Below the pieces are notes generated by a model that did no database searches, was not told where the DNA came from, and was given only the letters and a program-made list of their open reading frames with translations. Of a stretch of DNA of 39,495 nucleotides, positions 26,419 through 34,564 are shown in pieces. Origin of the DNA: Bacteroidetes bacterium GWA2_32_17 (GTDB lineage: Bacteria; Bacteroidota; Bacteroidia; Bacteroidales; GWA2-32-17); contig MENF01000072.1 in assembly GCA_001769035.1 (NCBI GenBank), forward strand, positions 1 through 39,495. Reading direction: 5' to 3'. Within the stretch, counting starts at the first letter, position 1. Every line of letters starts with the position of its first letter. Both the position numbers and the translations under genes were made by a program.

Positions 26419-27468
26419 TTAATCAAATTTAATTTGTTGAATATCTTTTTGAGCTTTTTCGTATTCATCGTGCGAACCAATATCTAACCAATAGCCTGCT
26501 AATGGATAGGAAATTACTTTTTTGCCAACTTTAATGAGTTGTTCCATTAAATCGGTGGTATTGTAAAAGGTGTTTTCTGGTATATGTTTTATTACATCTC
26601 GCTTCATTAAATAAATGCCACCGTTTGAATAATACGTATAAGTTGGCTTTTCTTTAAAATCAATTATATGCCCATTGTTAGTTTCCAAAACTGCATAAGG
26701 AACATTTACCTGATAAGGTATAGTAACAACAGCAAAATCGGCTTCCTGTTTTATAAAATCAAGAAAAAAATGTTCATAATCTAAATTAGTAAGTAAATCA
26801 GAATTTGTAACAAGCACATATTCGTGTTCAAAATCATTTATTTTTGAAACAGAGCCAATTGTACCTAATGGTTTATTTTCCAAGACATATTTAATAGAAA
26901 TGTTTTTATCTTTTCCATTTCCAAAATATTTTTCAATTTGTTTTCCGAGATAATTAACAGTTATCCAAAAATCATCAATCCCATATAAAGCCAAGCGATT
27001 CAAATGATGTTCAAGTATTGGTTTATCACCAACTTTGAGCAATGGTTTTGGAGTAGAATCAGTTAATGGTTTAAGTCGTTCGCCTCTGCCTCCAGCCATA
27101 ATAACAGCATCAACCGGCAAGTACGATTTTATTTCACGAAAATTAATAACATTAACTACATGATTTGCTTTATCGAGAATTGGAATTATTCTAAAATTGT
27201 TTTCGCGATATTCAATTACTTTTGAAAGGTCATGCTCTCCTTTTCGGAGAAAACGTGGTTTGGGCTGTATTATGTCGTTTACTTTATTATCAATACTAAA
27301 TCCTTTTAATAAACCACGGCGAACATCTCCATCAGTAAGCGAACCAACTAATTTATTTTCATTGTCAACAATAAAAAGGATTGCATCTTTAGCAAGAATA
27401 TCCAATTGGGTTAATGCTTCTTTAACAGTGCTGCCTTTTTTTAATAAATGTTTAGTGAACGATATCAT
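26419..27468 (-). CDS. ptmE: PtmE-like sugar-1-phosphate nucleotidyltransferase with CBS domains
   Basis: 349 residues. Two N-terminal CBS motifs (1-118, with FIVDNENKLVGSLTDGDVRR at 32-51) precede a nucleotidyltransferase domain opening VIMAGGRGERLKPL (122-135) and continuing TPKPLLKVGDKPILEH. NSDLL (about 221-225) is the metal-binding loop region. This fusion matches PtmE of Campylobacter, which forms GDP-glucosamine for the GDP-linked legionaminic acid route; that assignment is from family knowledge. The CBS pair may sense a nucleotide. The last 29 bases are duplicated before legF. Confidence 0.85.
   Translation of the reverse strand: MISFTKHLLKKGSTVKEALTQLDILAKDAILFIVDNENKLVGSLTDGDVRRGLLKGFSIDNKVNDIIQPKPRFLRKGEHDLSKVIEYRENNFRIIPILDKANHVVNVINFREIKSYLPVDAVIMAGGRGERLKPLTDSTPKPLLKVGDKPILEHHLNRLALYGIDDFWITVNYLGKQIEKYFGNGKDKNISIKYVLENKPLGTIGSVSKINDFEHEYVLVTNSDLLTNLDYEHFFLDFIKQEADFAVVTIPYQVNVPYAVLETNNGHIIDFKEKPTYTYYSNGGIYLMKRDVIKHIPENTFYNTTDLMEQLIKVGKKVISYPLAGYWLDIGSHDEYEKAQKDIQQIKFD
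26423..26451 (-). repeat. Present ptmE 3-prime end, partner of the 25243 copy
   Basis: Encodes KDIQQIKFD followed by TAA within ptmE. It is the same sequence as 25243-25271 apart from one base, in direct orientation, 1180 bases away. Confidence 0.85.
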
Positions 27469-27544
27469 GTAATTTGTTTTTAATTAATATTTAACAAATC
27501 AAAAATAGATGTAAATTAATAATTTGTTTAAGAAATTAGTTAAA

Positions 27545-28547
27545 GTTTTGTTTATTTTCTAATCCGATAGTTATCGTATTAGTTTTCGATAAAATAAAAA
27601 ACAAAGGGCAGGTTTTGGTGCGGTAGTGTCCTTTAGGATTAAGGTGCGGGGTGGCAAAGTGCAAAAAAACAAAGGGTAAGTTGTGATGGGTGGGGAGTTG
27701 GGTGTTACCCACCCCTGCCCCTCCGTTGGAGGGGATAGTGGTGGGGCAAGTGTATAGAGTTGTGGGGGTATAATATTAGTAATAATGTGTAATAAATAAT
27801 AAAAGGCAAGTTGTGATGGGTGGGGAGTGGGGAGTTATCCACCCCTGCCCCTCCGTGGGAGGGGAATGTACTGGGATGTAATTCTGTATAATTAATATAA
27901 TAAAATGTAAATTACATAACAAATGTTGATAACTTGCAGTATGTTATTACTTCTTGTTCCCCTGCTTGGAGGGGTTGCTGTTTTAGTTCCCCTCCTTGGA
28001 GGGGTTAGGGGTGGGTTCCTCACGCCCCATTAACCCATTTTTACTCACCTCCGTTTTTATCCAATTCTCAATTACCAGTAACACATTACCCATATCTTTT
28101 TTTACTTCTAAATCATCAAAACGCAAAAAACTCACACCTTCGTTTTCTAATTCCTGCTGTCTTATTTTATCTTGTTCGTATTTATTGTTATGGCTACTAC
28201 CATCAACTTCAATTGCAAGCATTAAATCCTTACAATAAAAGTCAACTATATAATTTAATATAGGGCGTTGCCGGTCAAAATCCATATTAAGTATTTTCTT
28301 TTGTTTTAGCTCGTTCCATAGTAGGACTTCAGATAAAGTCATGTTATTTCTAAGTTTTTTAGCTAAATCTTTAAGTATTGGGTTATATGGAAGTATTTTA
28401 CGTTTAATAAAAATATGTGTAATAAATAATAAAAGGCAAGTTGTGATGGGTGGGGAGTGGGGAGTTACCCACCCCTGCCCCTCCGTTGGAGGGGATAGCG
28501 GTGGGGCAAGTGCTTAGAGTTGTTGGGGTATGATATGAGTAATAAAT
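27545..28547. repeat. Dispersed DUF559/palindrome element, copy A
   Basis: From about 27545 the sequence matches 38807 onward: TTTTGTTTAT, TCTAATCCGAT and a shared TTTTGGTGCGGTAGTGTCC block. The element then has GC-rich palindromes of CCCCTCCnnnGGAGGGG type at 27718-27734, 27848-27864, 27989-28004 and 28478-28494. Three are preceded by a GGGTGGG...CCCACCC stem. The DUF559 ORF lies inside. A ~110-bp unit beginning AAGGCAAGTTGTGATGGGTG occurs before and after the ORF (27805 and 28433). GC content is far above the surrounding DNA. The right boundary, near the legG stop, is not certain. Confidence 0.75.
27983..28342 (-). CDS. DUF559 endonuclease-domain protein (Vsr-like), copy A
   Basis: 119 residues from the first ATG. 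The PD-(D/E)xK-like core is visible as FDRQRPILNYIVDFYC (residues 22-37), then LAIEVDGSSH (42-51) with the usual D and E-x-D residues. The frame stays open upstream and encodes KRKILPYNPILKDLAKKLRN, the normal DUF559 N-terminus, but the expected ATG before KRK is ATT. Translation may begin inside the domain or at a non-standard start. The C-terminal EEPTPNPSKEG is encoded by the palindromic repeat itself. It splits ptmE from legG. A nearly identical copy lies at 39153-39479. Confidence 0.75.
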   Translation of the reverse strand: MTLSEVLLWNELKQKKILNMDFDRQRPILNYIVDFYCKDLMLAIEVDGSSHNNKYEQDKIRQQELENEGVSFLRFDDLEVKKDMGNVLLVIENWIKTEVSKNGLMGREEPTPNPSKEGN

Positions 28548-29648
28548 TTAAAGTTTTTTTAAGATGTGAATAATTTTATCTGCTGCATTGCCATCGCCAT
28601 AAATATTTACATTTTGTTGTGATGGTAATTGTTCAATATCATTTACTGTTTTAAGTATTATTTCTTTGGAAACATGTAATGAATAAATATTTGGTGTTAA
28701 TATTCTTCCTTTTTGCCTGTCGCCAATATTGATAACATATTTAGGAAAAAATGCAGCTTCAACAAAGCCACTTGAAGTGTTTCCAAGCAAAAAGCTACAG
28801 TATTTCATACAAGACAAATATCCTTTCATTCCAAAAGATTCTACCAAAATAACATGTTTTTTGTTTAAAGCAAAACGCTCTATTTTTTCTCTAATCATTA
28901 ATCCCATAGTATCTGAATTGGGCATTGTTATAACAATTTGATATTTTTCGATTAATTCATTAATGGTTACAAGTAATTCGGAAATATAACTCTCGTTTTT
29001 TTCTAGAGCAACAGTCTCTGGATGAAAAGTAGTAAGTATTGTGGGTTGATTTAAATCGATGTTAAATTGCTTTTTAAATTCATCAATAGAATATAATTCA
29101 ACGTTTTTTAAATTATCTATGCTTAGTGCTCCAACATTAAAAACCTTTTCCGGATTCTGATTTATTTTTATTGCTCTCTTTTTATATTCTTCGGTTGAAA
29201 CAAATAAATACTCAGACATTAATGAAATGCTATGCCTGTATGAATTATCAATTGCACCTAGTGTAGTTTCCCCTGCATGAAGGTGAGCAAATTTTACATT
29301 GTACGGTGAACCTGCTGTAACAGCCGCAAACATTTCATATCTATCACCCAAAGCAAAAACCAAATCGAATTTTTCTTTACTCCAGAATTTAGCAAACGCT
29401 TTTATGGTTTTACCGATACTAGTTGCAATATTCAAAGGAGTATCATTAGATGGTGTTGTGACAATTTGATGTTTAACCGGGAAATTATTGCTAATTATTT
29501 CATTAATTGTTTTGCCATGCAAGTCCGATAAATGTGTGCCAAATGCAATAATTTCTGTTTGAAAAAAAATATCTTCAAATATTTTTTTTAGTAATGGCAA
29601 ATAAATACCAAAATCAGCACGAGAACTAGTAAGAACTCCTATTTTCAT
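28548..29648 (-). CDS. legG: Hydrolysing NDP-sugar 2-epimerase (NeuC/LegG-type)
   Basis: 366 residues, the usual length. Family motifs include TSSRADFGIY (7-16), FALGDRYEM (98-106), HLHAGE (122-127), TFHPET (about 206-211) and LLGNTSSG (about 286-293), covering the UDP/GDP-binding C-terminal half. It converts the nucleotide-linked 2,4-diacetamido sugar to the free 2-epimer, the substrate of LegI. A GDP-linked substrate is inferred from the ptmE-like neighbour. The DUF559 element follows its stop. Confidence 0.88.
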   Translation of the reverse strand: MKIGVLTSSRADFGIYLPLLKKIFEDIFFQTEIIAFGTHLSDLHGKTINEIISNNFPVKHQIVTTPSNDTPLNIATSIGKTIKAFAKFWSKEKFDLVFALGDRYEMFAAVTAGSPYNVKFAHLHAGETTLGAIDNSYRHSISLMSEYLFVSTEEYKKRAIKINQNPEKVFNVGALSIDNLKNVELYSIDEFKKQFNIDLNQPTILTTFHPETVALEKNESYISELLVTINELIEKYQIVITMPNSDTMGLMIREKIERFALNKKHVILVESFGMKGYLSCMKYCSFLLGNTSSGFVEAAFFPKYVINIGDRQKGRILTPNIYSLHVSKEIILKTVNDIEQLPSQQNVNIYGDGNAADKIIHILKKL

Positions 29649-29739
29649 ATAGCAATACGGTTTGTTTAGATTGCTTCATCCCGTTTTGGTGGGATTCGCA
29701 ATGATGGTATTTGTTGTTATTGTTGCTATTACATAAACA
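29649..29739. repeat. Short spacer with ATCCC hairpin repeat
   Basis: The spacer between legI and legG holds the inverted repeat ATCCCG...GGGAT (about 29680-29697) of a kind common as dispersed Bacteroidota repeats. ATAGCAAT and ATTGTTGCTAT at the two ends form a loose inverted pair. No gene. Confidence 0.4.
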
Positions 29740-30747
29740 TTATAAAGAAATTAAATCATCAGGTTGAAAATCAGTTTGAGCTTTTTGTCCAATAACATTA
29801 TGCCACAACATTGGTGAGATTCCTGTTCCAGGTCTTTTTACTGTTAAATTATTTTCAGAAAATATTTCACCTTTTTTAATATTTGTTTTTGCCACTATAC
29901 TTTTTCGGGCAATGGGTATATTCTTTTTTTCAGAATTTGAAGGTTCTTTGTTGCCATTTCCACTCATTGCTTTTTCAATATTTCTGATGGCGGAAACCAT
30001 TGCTTTTAATTCAGGTGGTTCCAAACTGGCTTTATGGTCGGGACCTTCCATATTTCTGTCAAGAGTAAAATGTTTTTCAATAACACAAGCTCCTAATGCT
30101 ACTGCTGCTATTGGAACTTCAATTCCATTTGTATGGTCGGAATAACCAACTTTTACGTCAAATGTTCTTCCTATTGTTTGCATGGCTAAAAGATTTACAT
30201 CTTCGAATGGAGTTGGGTATTCGGTATTGGCATGTAAAACGGTTATGTTTTTTTTTGGAGTGCCAGCATCAATTAATATTTTTAATGCTGCACTAACTTC
30301 TTCTATATTTGCCATTCCAGTTGAAAGAATGACACTTTTGTTAAGTTTACCTATTTTTTTCAGATAGGGTAAATTTGTAATTTCGCCAGAAGGGATTTTA
30401 AAAGTCTGCATTCCAATTTTATTAAGAAAATCAATGCTTTTAAAATCAAAAGGCGTGGAGATAAAAACGATTCCTTTTTTGTTACAGTATGTGTTAATTA
30501 ATTCGAAATCGGCAAATGAAAACTCAAGTTTTTTAACCATTTCAAATTGTGAGACAACATTTCCAGTATTCTCTATTTGATAATCAGCTTTTGGTGCATT
30601 TATGGAAATATTTTCTTCAGTAATAAATGTCTGAAATTTTATAGCATCAGCACCAGCCATAATTGCAACATCAATCATTTTTTTTGCAATATTAATATCA
30701 CCGTTATGATTTACTCCTGCTTCGGCAATTATAAAAGTTTCACTCAT
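29740..30747 (-). CDS. legI: Legionaminic acid synthase (NeuB-type)
   Basis: 335 residues. The NeuB TIM-barrel domain begins AEAGVNHNGD (8-17), with DAIKFQTF (35-42), STPFD (98-102), KIPSGEITN (about 117-125), STGMA, GYSDHT and EKHFTLDR in order. A C-terminal SAF/antifreeze-like domain (about 282-335, RKSIVAK...LTVKRPGTGISP) completes it. It condenses the free diacetamido sugar with phosphoenolpyruvate to give the nine-carbon acid. The start overlaps the legH stop by four bases (ATGA). N,N-diacetyllegionaminate is favoured by the LegB/C/H/G neighbours over sialic or pseudaminic acid. Confidence 0.9.
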   Translation of the reverse strand: MSETFIIAEAGVNHNGDINIAKKMIDVAIMAGADAIKFQTFITEENISINAPKADYQIENTGNVVSQFEMVKKLEFSFADFELINTYCNKKGIVFISTPFDFKSIDFLNKIGMQTFKIPSGEITNLPYLKKIGKLNKSVILSTGMANIEEVSAALKILIDAGTPKKNITVLHANTEYPTPFEDVNLLAMQTIGRTFDVKVGYSDHTNGIEVPIAAVALGACVIEKHFTLDRNMEGPDHKASLEPPELKAMVSAIRNIEKAMSGNGNKEPSNSEKKNIPIARKSIVAKTNIKKGEIFSENNLTVKRPGTGISPMLWHNVIGQKAQTDFQPDDLISL

Positions 30748-31382
30748 TTTATTAATTTTTTTGCTGGTATTCCAAAAACAGTAGAGTTATCATCAATATC
30801 ATTTACAACAACAGCCCCAGCTGCAATTAAACAGTTTTTCCCTATAGTAACACCTGAAATTACTTTTGATCCTAGTGCACATAGTGTTCCTTCACCTACA
30901 ATAGTATTTGCACCTATTGTCGCTCCAGCAGAAATTAAAGAATTATTTTTAATTACAGATTCATGATCTATTGTTGCACTTGTTGCAATAATAACATTGT
31001 TTCCAATTTTAACTTCTGGATTTATTACAACTCCTGGAAAAATAGTTACACCATTTCCTATAATAACAGACTTTGATATTATTGTTTTTGGATGGATTGC
31101 ATTTATAATGTTAAATCCTAAATTTGCAAAATTATTATACAATTTTGTTCTAAGTTTATTGTCCTTAAAACCACCTATACCCATTGCAATATTATTCACA
31201 CCTTGTTTTAAATACTCCAATAAAATACTATCATCTCCTAAAATTGGATAACCACAAAATTCCTTTAAATTACAATTTAGTGATGTTACACCAATAATAT
31301 CATATTTCTGCATTTCATGTATTATGTCAATAACAACTTTAGCATGGCCGCCATCGCCTATAACTATAACTTTCTTTTTCAT
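30744..31382 (-). CDS. legH: PglD/LegH-type sugar N-acetyltransferase
   Basis: 212 residues. An N-terminal Rossmann-like part opens VIVIGDGGHAKVVIDI (5-20), the PglD signature for UDP/GDP-sugar binding. A C-terminal left-handed beta-helix has many hexapeptide-type repeats (VIIGNGVTIFPGVVI, VKIGNNVIIATSATIDH, TIGANTIVGEG, VTIGKNCLIAAGAVV) and the cap TVFGIPAKKLIK. IDHE contains the catalytic histidine. It acetylates the 4-amino group made by LegC. A remnant of the legC end lies just upstream of its start. Confidence 0.85.
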   Translation of the reverse strand: MKKKVIVIGDGGHAKVVIDIIHEMQKYDIIGVTSLNCNLKEFCGYPILGDDSILLEYLKQGVNNIAMGIGGFKDNKLRTKLYNNFANLGFNIINAIHPKTIISKSVIIGNGVTIFPGVVINPEVKIGNNVIIATSATIDHESVIKNNSLISAGATIGANTIVGEGTLCALGSKVISGVTIGKNCLIAAGAVVVNDIDDNSTVFGIPAKKLIK

Positions 31383-31385
31383 AAT

Positions 31386-31442
31386 CTTATACTGATAGGA
31401 ATATTTACTTATGTATTTTCAATTTTTTTTGCCACAAGAAAG
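31386..31442 (-). repeat. Degenerate duplicate of the legC 3-prime end
   Basis: Aligns with 31541-31597 over about 57 bases with roughly ten mismatches. In the legC frame it reads FLVAKKIENT, a stop, then VNIPISIRL and TGA, and that TGA overlaps the legH ATG. The sequence therefore looks like the original end of legC, now decayed, after a second copy was placed upstream. Confidence 0.75.
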
Positions 31443-31481
31443 TTTTTTACAAATTTAAGCATTATTTTGTTGAGGGCAATA

Positions 31482-31537
31482 TTGAGGTTAAGGTTGAGGT
31501 TGAGGTTGAGAGTTAAGGTTGAGGCTAAGGTTGAGAG
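31482..31537. repeat. Imperfect GGTTGA hexamer tract between legC copies
   Basis: Interrupted GGTTGA/GGTTAA/GGCTAA hexamers. The last few bases of legC (ISQP and stop, 31525-31540) are read from this tract, so the present C-terminus of LegC was supplied by the insert. Confidence 0.8.
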
Positions 31538-32676
31538 ATCCTTACACTACTAGGAATATTGACTAATGTGTTTTCGATTTTTTCTGCCACAGGAAAATGT
31601 TGTGTTGTTTGGTACATAGGCAGTTTATTCATAAGTACCCATGCAGGGCGAGCCATAACATTGTTGGAATTGGAAAATTCAAGAAATACGTTGCGGGTTT
31701 TGCGGTCGGGCATAAAAATGCAATTCAACCAATAGTTAGTTGTATTTCCCTGCTTTTCTTTAAAAAAGGGAATGCCTGCTTTTTTAAAAAACTCCTTATA
31801 AATCATTGCCAATTTTCTTTTATTTTCAAGAAACAAATACAAGTTTTCCATTTGAGCAACACCTACAGCTGCATTTACATTGGGCATACGGAAATTAAAC
31901 CCCGCATCGGTATGAAAAAATTCGTAAGGGTGTGGTTTTTTAGCTGTGGTTGTCAAATATTTTGCACGAGCAGCAAAAGTTTCATCATCAGTAATTATCA
32001 TACCACCACCACCGGTAGTTACAATTTTATTTCCATTAAAACTAAGAATTGCTGCTTTACCAAAAGTTCCGGTATGCTTTGTCCCCACAAAGGAACCAAG
32101 AGATTCGGCAGCATCTTCAATAACTGTTATTTTCCATTTGTCACAAATTTCAATAATCTTTTCTATTTGGCATGGGTGACCGAACACATGAACCGGGACA
32201 CACGCTGCAATTCGCTTTTGTGAGGTTTTATTAAAACAACTATTTTCACGTACCTCGCAATTATTATTTAAAAATTCTTCCAATTTAAATGGATCTAAAC
32301 CAAGGGTTTGTTCTTCACAATCGACAAATACGGGCGTTCCACCAGCATGTACAATAGCATTAGCGGTTGCCGCAAAAGTTAATGGTGATGTAATTACTTC
32401 TTCACTTTGTTTAAGGCCGGCAACAATAAGTGAAACTTGTAATGCAGTTGTTCCATTTACAGTTGCAACGACATACTTGGCTCCAGTATATTTTGAAATT
32501 TGTTCTTCAAAACGAGTTACAAATTCACCTACATACGACACAAAAGTGGAGTCGATACATTGGGCAAGGTATTTTTTTTCGTTTCCAGAGAAAACAGGAG
32601 CATGAAGAGGGATGAACTCTTTGGGCTCTTTAAAAGTTTCTCTAATGAAATTGATTATTTGTTGAAAATCTGGCAT
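31525..32676 (-). CDS. legC: LegC-type PLP-dependent aminotransferase
   Basis: 383 residues of the DegT/DnrJ/EryC1 family. PLP-site motifs are NGTTALQ (74-80), EDAAESLGS (187-195) and the Schiff-base lysine K217 in SFNGNKIVTTGGGGM. It transaminates the 4-keto sugar made by LegB using glutamate. The extreme C-terminus (ISQP) is encoded by the GGTTGA hexamer tract, whereas an older version of the end lies at 31386-31442. The catalytic part is unaffected. Confidence 0.88.
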   Translation of the reverse strand: MPDFQQIINFIRETFKEPKEFIPLHAPVFSGNEKKYLAQCIDSTFVSYVGEFVTRFEEQISKYTGAKYVVATVNGTTALQVSLIVAGLKQSEEVITSPLTFAATANAIVHAGGTPVFVDCEEQTLGLDPFKLEEFLNNNCEVRENSCFNKTSQKRIAACVPVHVFGHPCQIEKIIEICDKWKITVIEDAAESLGSFVGTKHTGTFGKAAILSFNGNKIVTTGGGGMIITDDETFAARAKYLTTTAKKPHPYEFFHTDAGFNFRMPNVNAAVGVAQMENLYLFLENKRKLAMIYKEFFKKAGIPFFKEKQGNTTNYWLNCIFMPDRKTRNVFLEFSNSNNVMARPAWVLMNKLPMYQTTQHFPVAEKIENTLVNIPSSVRISQP

Positions 32677-32753
32677 ATTATAAAAAATTTAAGGTTGAGG
32701 TTGAGGACTTGCTTTCTTCGCTTAGTCTTGACCTAAACCTTTGTTTTATTTTT
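32677..32753. other. legB-legC spacer with GGTTGA pair
   Basis: Non-coding, with two hexamer copies (GGTTGAGGTTGAGG at 32693-32706). No clear duplication of the legB end is seen here, unlike the other two hexamer sites. Confidence 0.45.
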
Positions 32754-33746
32754 TTACACGTTGTAGATTTCTGCTTTATATTTATTTAAGTTCTCAGGTT
32801 TAATAAACCAATCAATTGTTTCTTTTAATCCTTCATCTAAAGAATATCTAGGTTTGTAACCCGTAAGTTCAATTAGTTTTTTAGTGTTTCCAAATAACCT
32901 GAACACTTCCGATTTTTCTGGTCGTATACGTTTTTTGTCAATTTCCCATTTTATTTTAGTATTCATAATTCCTGAAATACGATGGGCAACATCGGCAATT
33001 GTACGTTCAGAATTAGTTGCAATATTAATTTCTTGTCCAATTGTTTTTTCAGTATTTGCAATAGAGATAAATCCGCTACATGTATCTTTTACAAAGTTGA
33101 AATCTCTGGTCGGTGTTGTATCTCCCAGTTTTATTGTTTTAAAACCATTTGCAATTTGTGTTATAATTGTTGGGATTACTGCTCGTGCGCTTTGCCTGGG
33201 TCCATACGTATTAAATGGTCGAACAATAGTTACAGGTAAGTTAAAAGCATTATAAAAACTCAATGCCATAGCATCGGCACCTATTTTTGATGCACTATAA
33301 GGAGATTGTGGTTGCTTTGGATGTTTTTCATCAATAGGCACATATTGAGCAGTTCCATAAACTTCAGAAGTTGAAGTGTTAATAACTCGAATATTTCCAT
33401 TTTCTTTTGCAGCCTGACAGATATTTAAAGTTCCTTTAATATTAGTATCAACATAAGAATCCGGTGCTACATATGAATATGGAATTGCAATAAGAGCTGC
33501 CAGATGAAATACAATATCAACATCTTTAACTAATATTTTACAAAAATGAGGGTCACGAATATCTCCGGTAATTACTTCAAGATTTTTATTTTTTGGAATA
33601 TCCTCAAGCCATCCCCAATTATTAAACGAATTATATAAAGCAAGTGCTTTTACTTTTACACCTTGTGCTAACAAAGTTTCAGTAAGATGTGAGCCTATAA
33701 ATCCATCGGCACCTGTAACTAAAGCAGTTTTAAATGAAAGAGACAT
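32754..33746 (-). CDS. legB: LegB-type NDP-GlcNAc 4,6-dehydratase
   Basis: 330 residues, an extended SDR enzyme. The NAD-binding motif TGADGFIGSH is at 11-20, TSTSEVYG at 124-131 and the catalytic YSASK at 150-154. RPFNTYGPRQS and the nucleotide-sugar segment TRDFNFVKDT follow. It removes water from the nucleotide-linked N-acetylglucosamine to give the 6-deoxy-4-keto sugar, the first committed step. It is 24 bases after the WecG-type gene and begins the run of leg genes in pathway order B, C, H, I, G. Confidence 0.86.
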   Translation of the reverse strand: MSLSFKTALVTGADGFIGSHLTETLLAQGVKVKALALYNSFNNWGWLEDIPKNKNLEVITGDIRDPHFCKILVKDVDIVFHLAALIAIPYSYVAPDSYVDTNIKGTLNICQAAKENGNIRVINTSTSEVYGTAQYVPIDEKHPKQPQSPYSASKIGADAMALSFYNAFNLPVTIVRPFNTYGPRQSARAVIPTIITQIANGFKTIKLGDTTPTRDFNFVKDTCSGFISIANTEKTIGQEINIATNSERTIADVAHRISGIMNTKIKWEIDKKRIRPEKSEVFRLFGNTKKLIELTGYKPRYSLDEGLKETIDWFIKPENLNKYKAEIYNV

Positions 33747-33770
33747 CTATTTATTATTATTTCGTATTTA

Positions 33771-34466
33771 TTACATTTTTCCAATCATCAGTTTCCAAAA
33801 GAACTTCATTAAAATAATTTGTCTGCCAACACGTGCAGGTTGTTTTGCCAGCCGATAAAACCATTCTAAACCAAATTTAACAAAAAAGACAGGTGCTCGT
33901 TTAACTTTCCCTGTATAAACATCAAAACTACCACCTAAACCTTGATAAATTGCTTCATGAGAAGCAAATAAATCCTGCATTAAATATTCTTGTTTTGGAG
34001 AACCCATAGCAACAAAAACGATTTCAGGTTTTAAATACTTTAAATCGGCCTTTAGTTTATCTAAGTCGCCATCTTTAAAAAAACCGTTTCTATACCCTTT
34101 AATGTTTATTTCCGGAAAATCTACCTTCAACTTTTTAACTGTTGTCTCAATAACTTCAGTTGTGCTACCTATTAAATAAAAACTATGAGAATGATTTAAA
34201 GTTTTCACAATTTCAAACCATAATTCTACGCCTGGAATTTTTATTGCTCCTTTAAATCCTTTTTTCTTTAAAGCCCAAACGGCACCAACTCCATCAGAAT
34301 AACCTGTATTTGCATTTATCAATGTCTTTAGCTTTTCATCGCTTCGCATTATTTTTTCTGCATTTACTGCAACAAGTATAGTGTTATGAGATTGAATATA
34401 TGAAACGACATCTTTCTTACTTGTAAAGGTGTAAGTTCGGAGGCCGTTGAGAAAATGATTGTTCAT
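33771..34466 (-). CDS. WecG/TagA/CpsF-family glycosyltransferase
   Basis: 231 residues, typical GT26 length. Conserved segments are VNAEKIM (34-40), GYSDGVGAVWALK (55-67, the catalytic-type DG pair), the GGSFDVYTGKVKRAP region (about 188-202) and VFVAMGSPKQE (150-160). The family adds the second sugar (for example ManNAc) to a lipid-linked first sugar at the membrane. It is the first gene of the glycan cluster on this strand. No initiating phosphoglycosyltransferase is present in the window. I see no clear TAnnTTTG box in the 98 bases upstream. Confidence 0.87.
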   Translation of the reverse strand: MNNHFLNGLRTYTFTSKKDVVSYIQSHNTILVAVNAEKIMRSDEKLKTLINANTGYSDGVGAVWALKKKGFKGAIKIPGVELWFEIVKTLNHSHSFYLIGSTTEVIETTVKKLKVDFPEINIKGYRNGFFKDGDLDKLKADLKYLKPEIVFVAMGSPKQEYLMQDLFASHEAIYQGLGGSFDVYTGKVKRAPVFFVKFGLEWFYRLAKQPARVGRQIILMKFFWKLMIGKM

Positions 34467-34564
34467 TTTGATAAGTCAATAAAGTCTGAAAGTCAATTTT
34501 GAGTTGTGTGTCCCTTCGAGTTTGCTTCGCACCTCGGGTGACAGGGGAGTGTGGGGAGTTGAGT
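34467..34564. other. Spacer between cassette array and glycan operon
   Basis: 98 bases with a GC-richer stretch (about 34510-34560, containing CACCTCGGGTG) that resembles dispersed Bacteroidota hairpin repeats. A promoter for the glycan operon would be expected here, but I cannot identify one. Confidence 0.4.

Larger units (their letters stand above)
25272..26422. mobile_element. ~1.15-kb insert carrying the RhuM gene
   Basis: The stretch between the two copies of the ptmE 3-prime end holds a GGTTGA hexamer tract, a short spacer and a complete RhuM-family gene. No transposase or integrase is visible. Together with one repeat copy, the unit adds 1180 bases between two genes that appear to have overlapped. 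How it entered is unknown. Confidence 0.6.

Noticed and set aside
31597-32223. 208-residue plus-strand open frame opposite legC
   Set aside because: It is antisense to the conserved aminotransferase gene, with cysteine-rich, low-complexity translation typical of a shadow frame.
24568-33746. Pseudaminic or sialic acid pathway
   Set aside because: The CBS-fused PtmE-like enzyme, LegB-type dehydratase, PglD-like acetyltransferase and hydrolysing epimerase fit the legionaminic route; no PseB- or PseG-type gene is seen, and plain sialic acid synthesis needs no aminotransferase.
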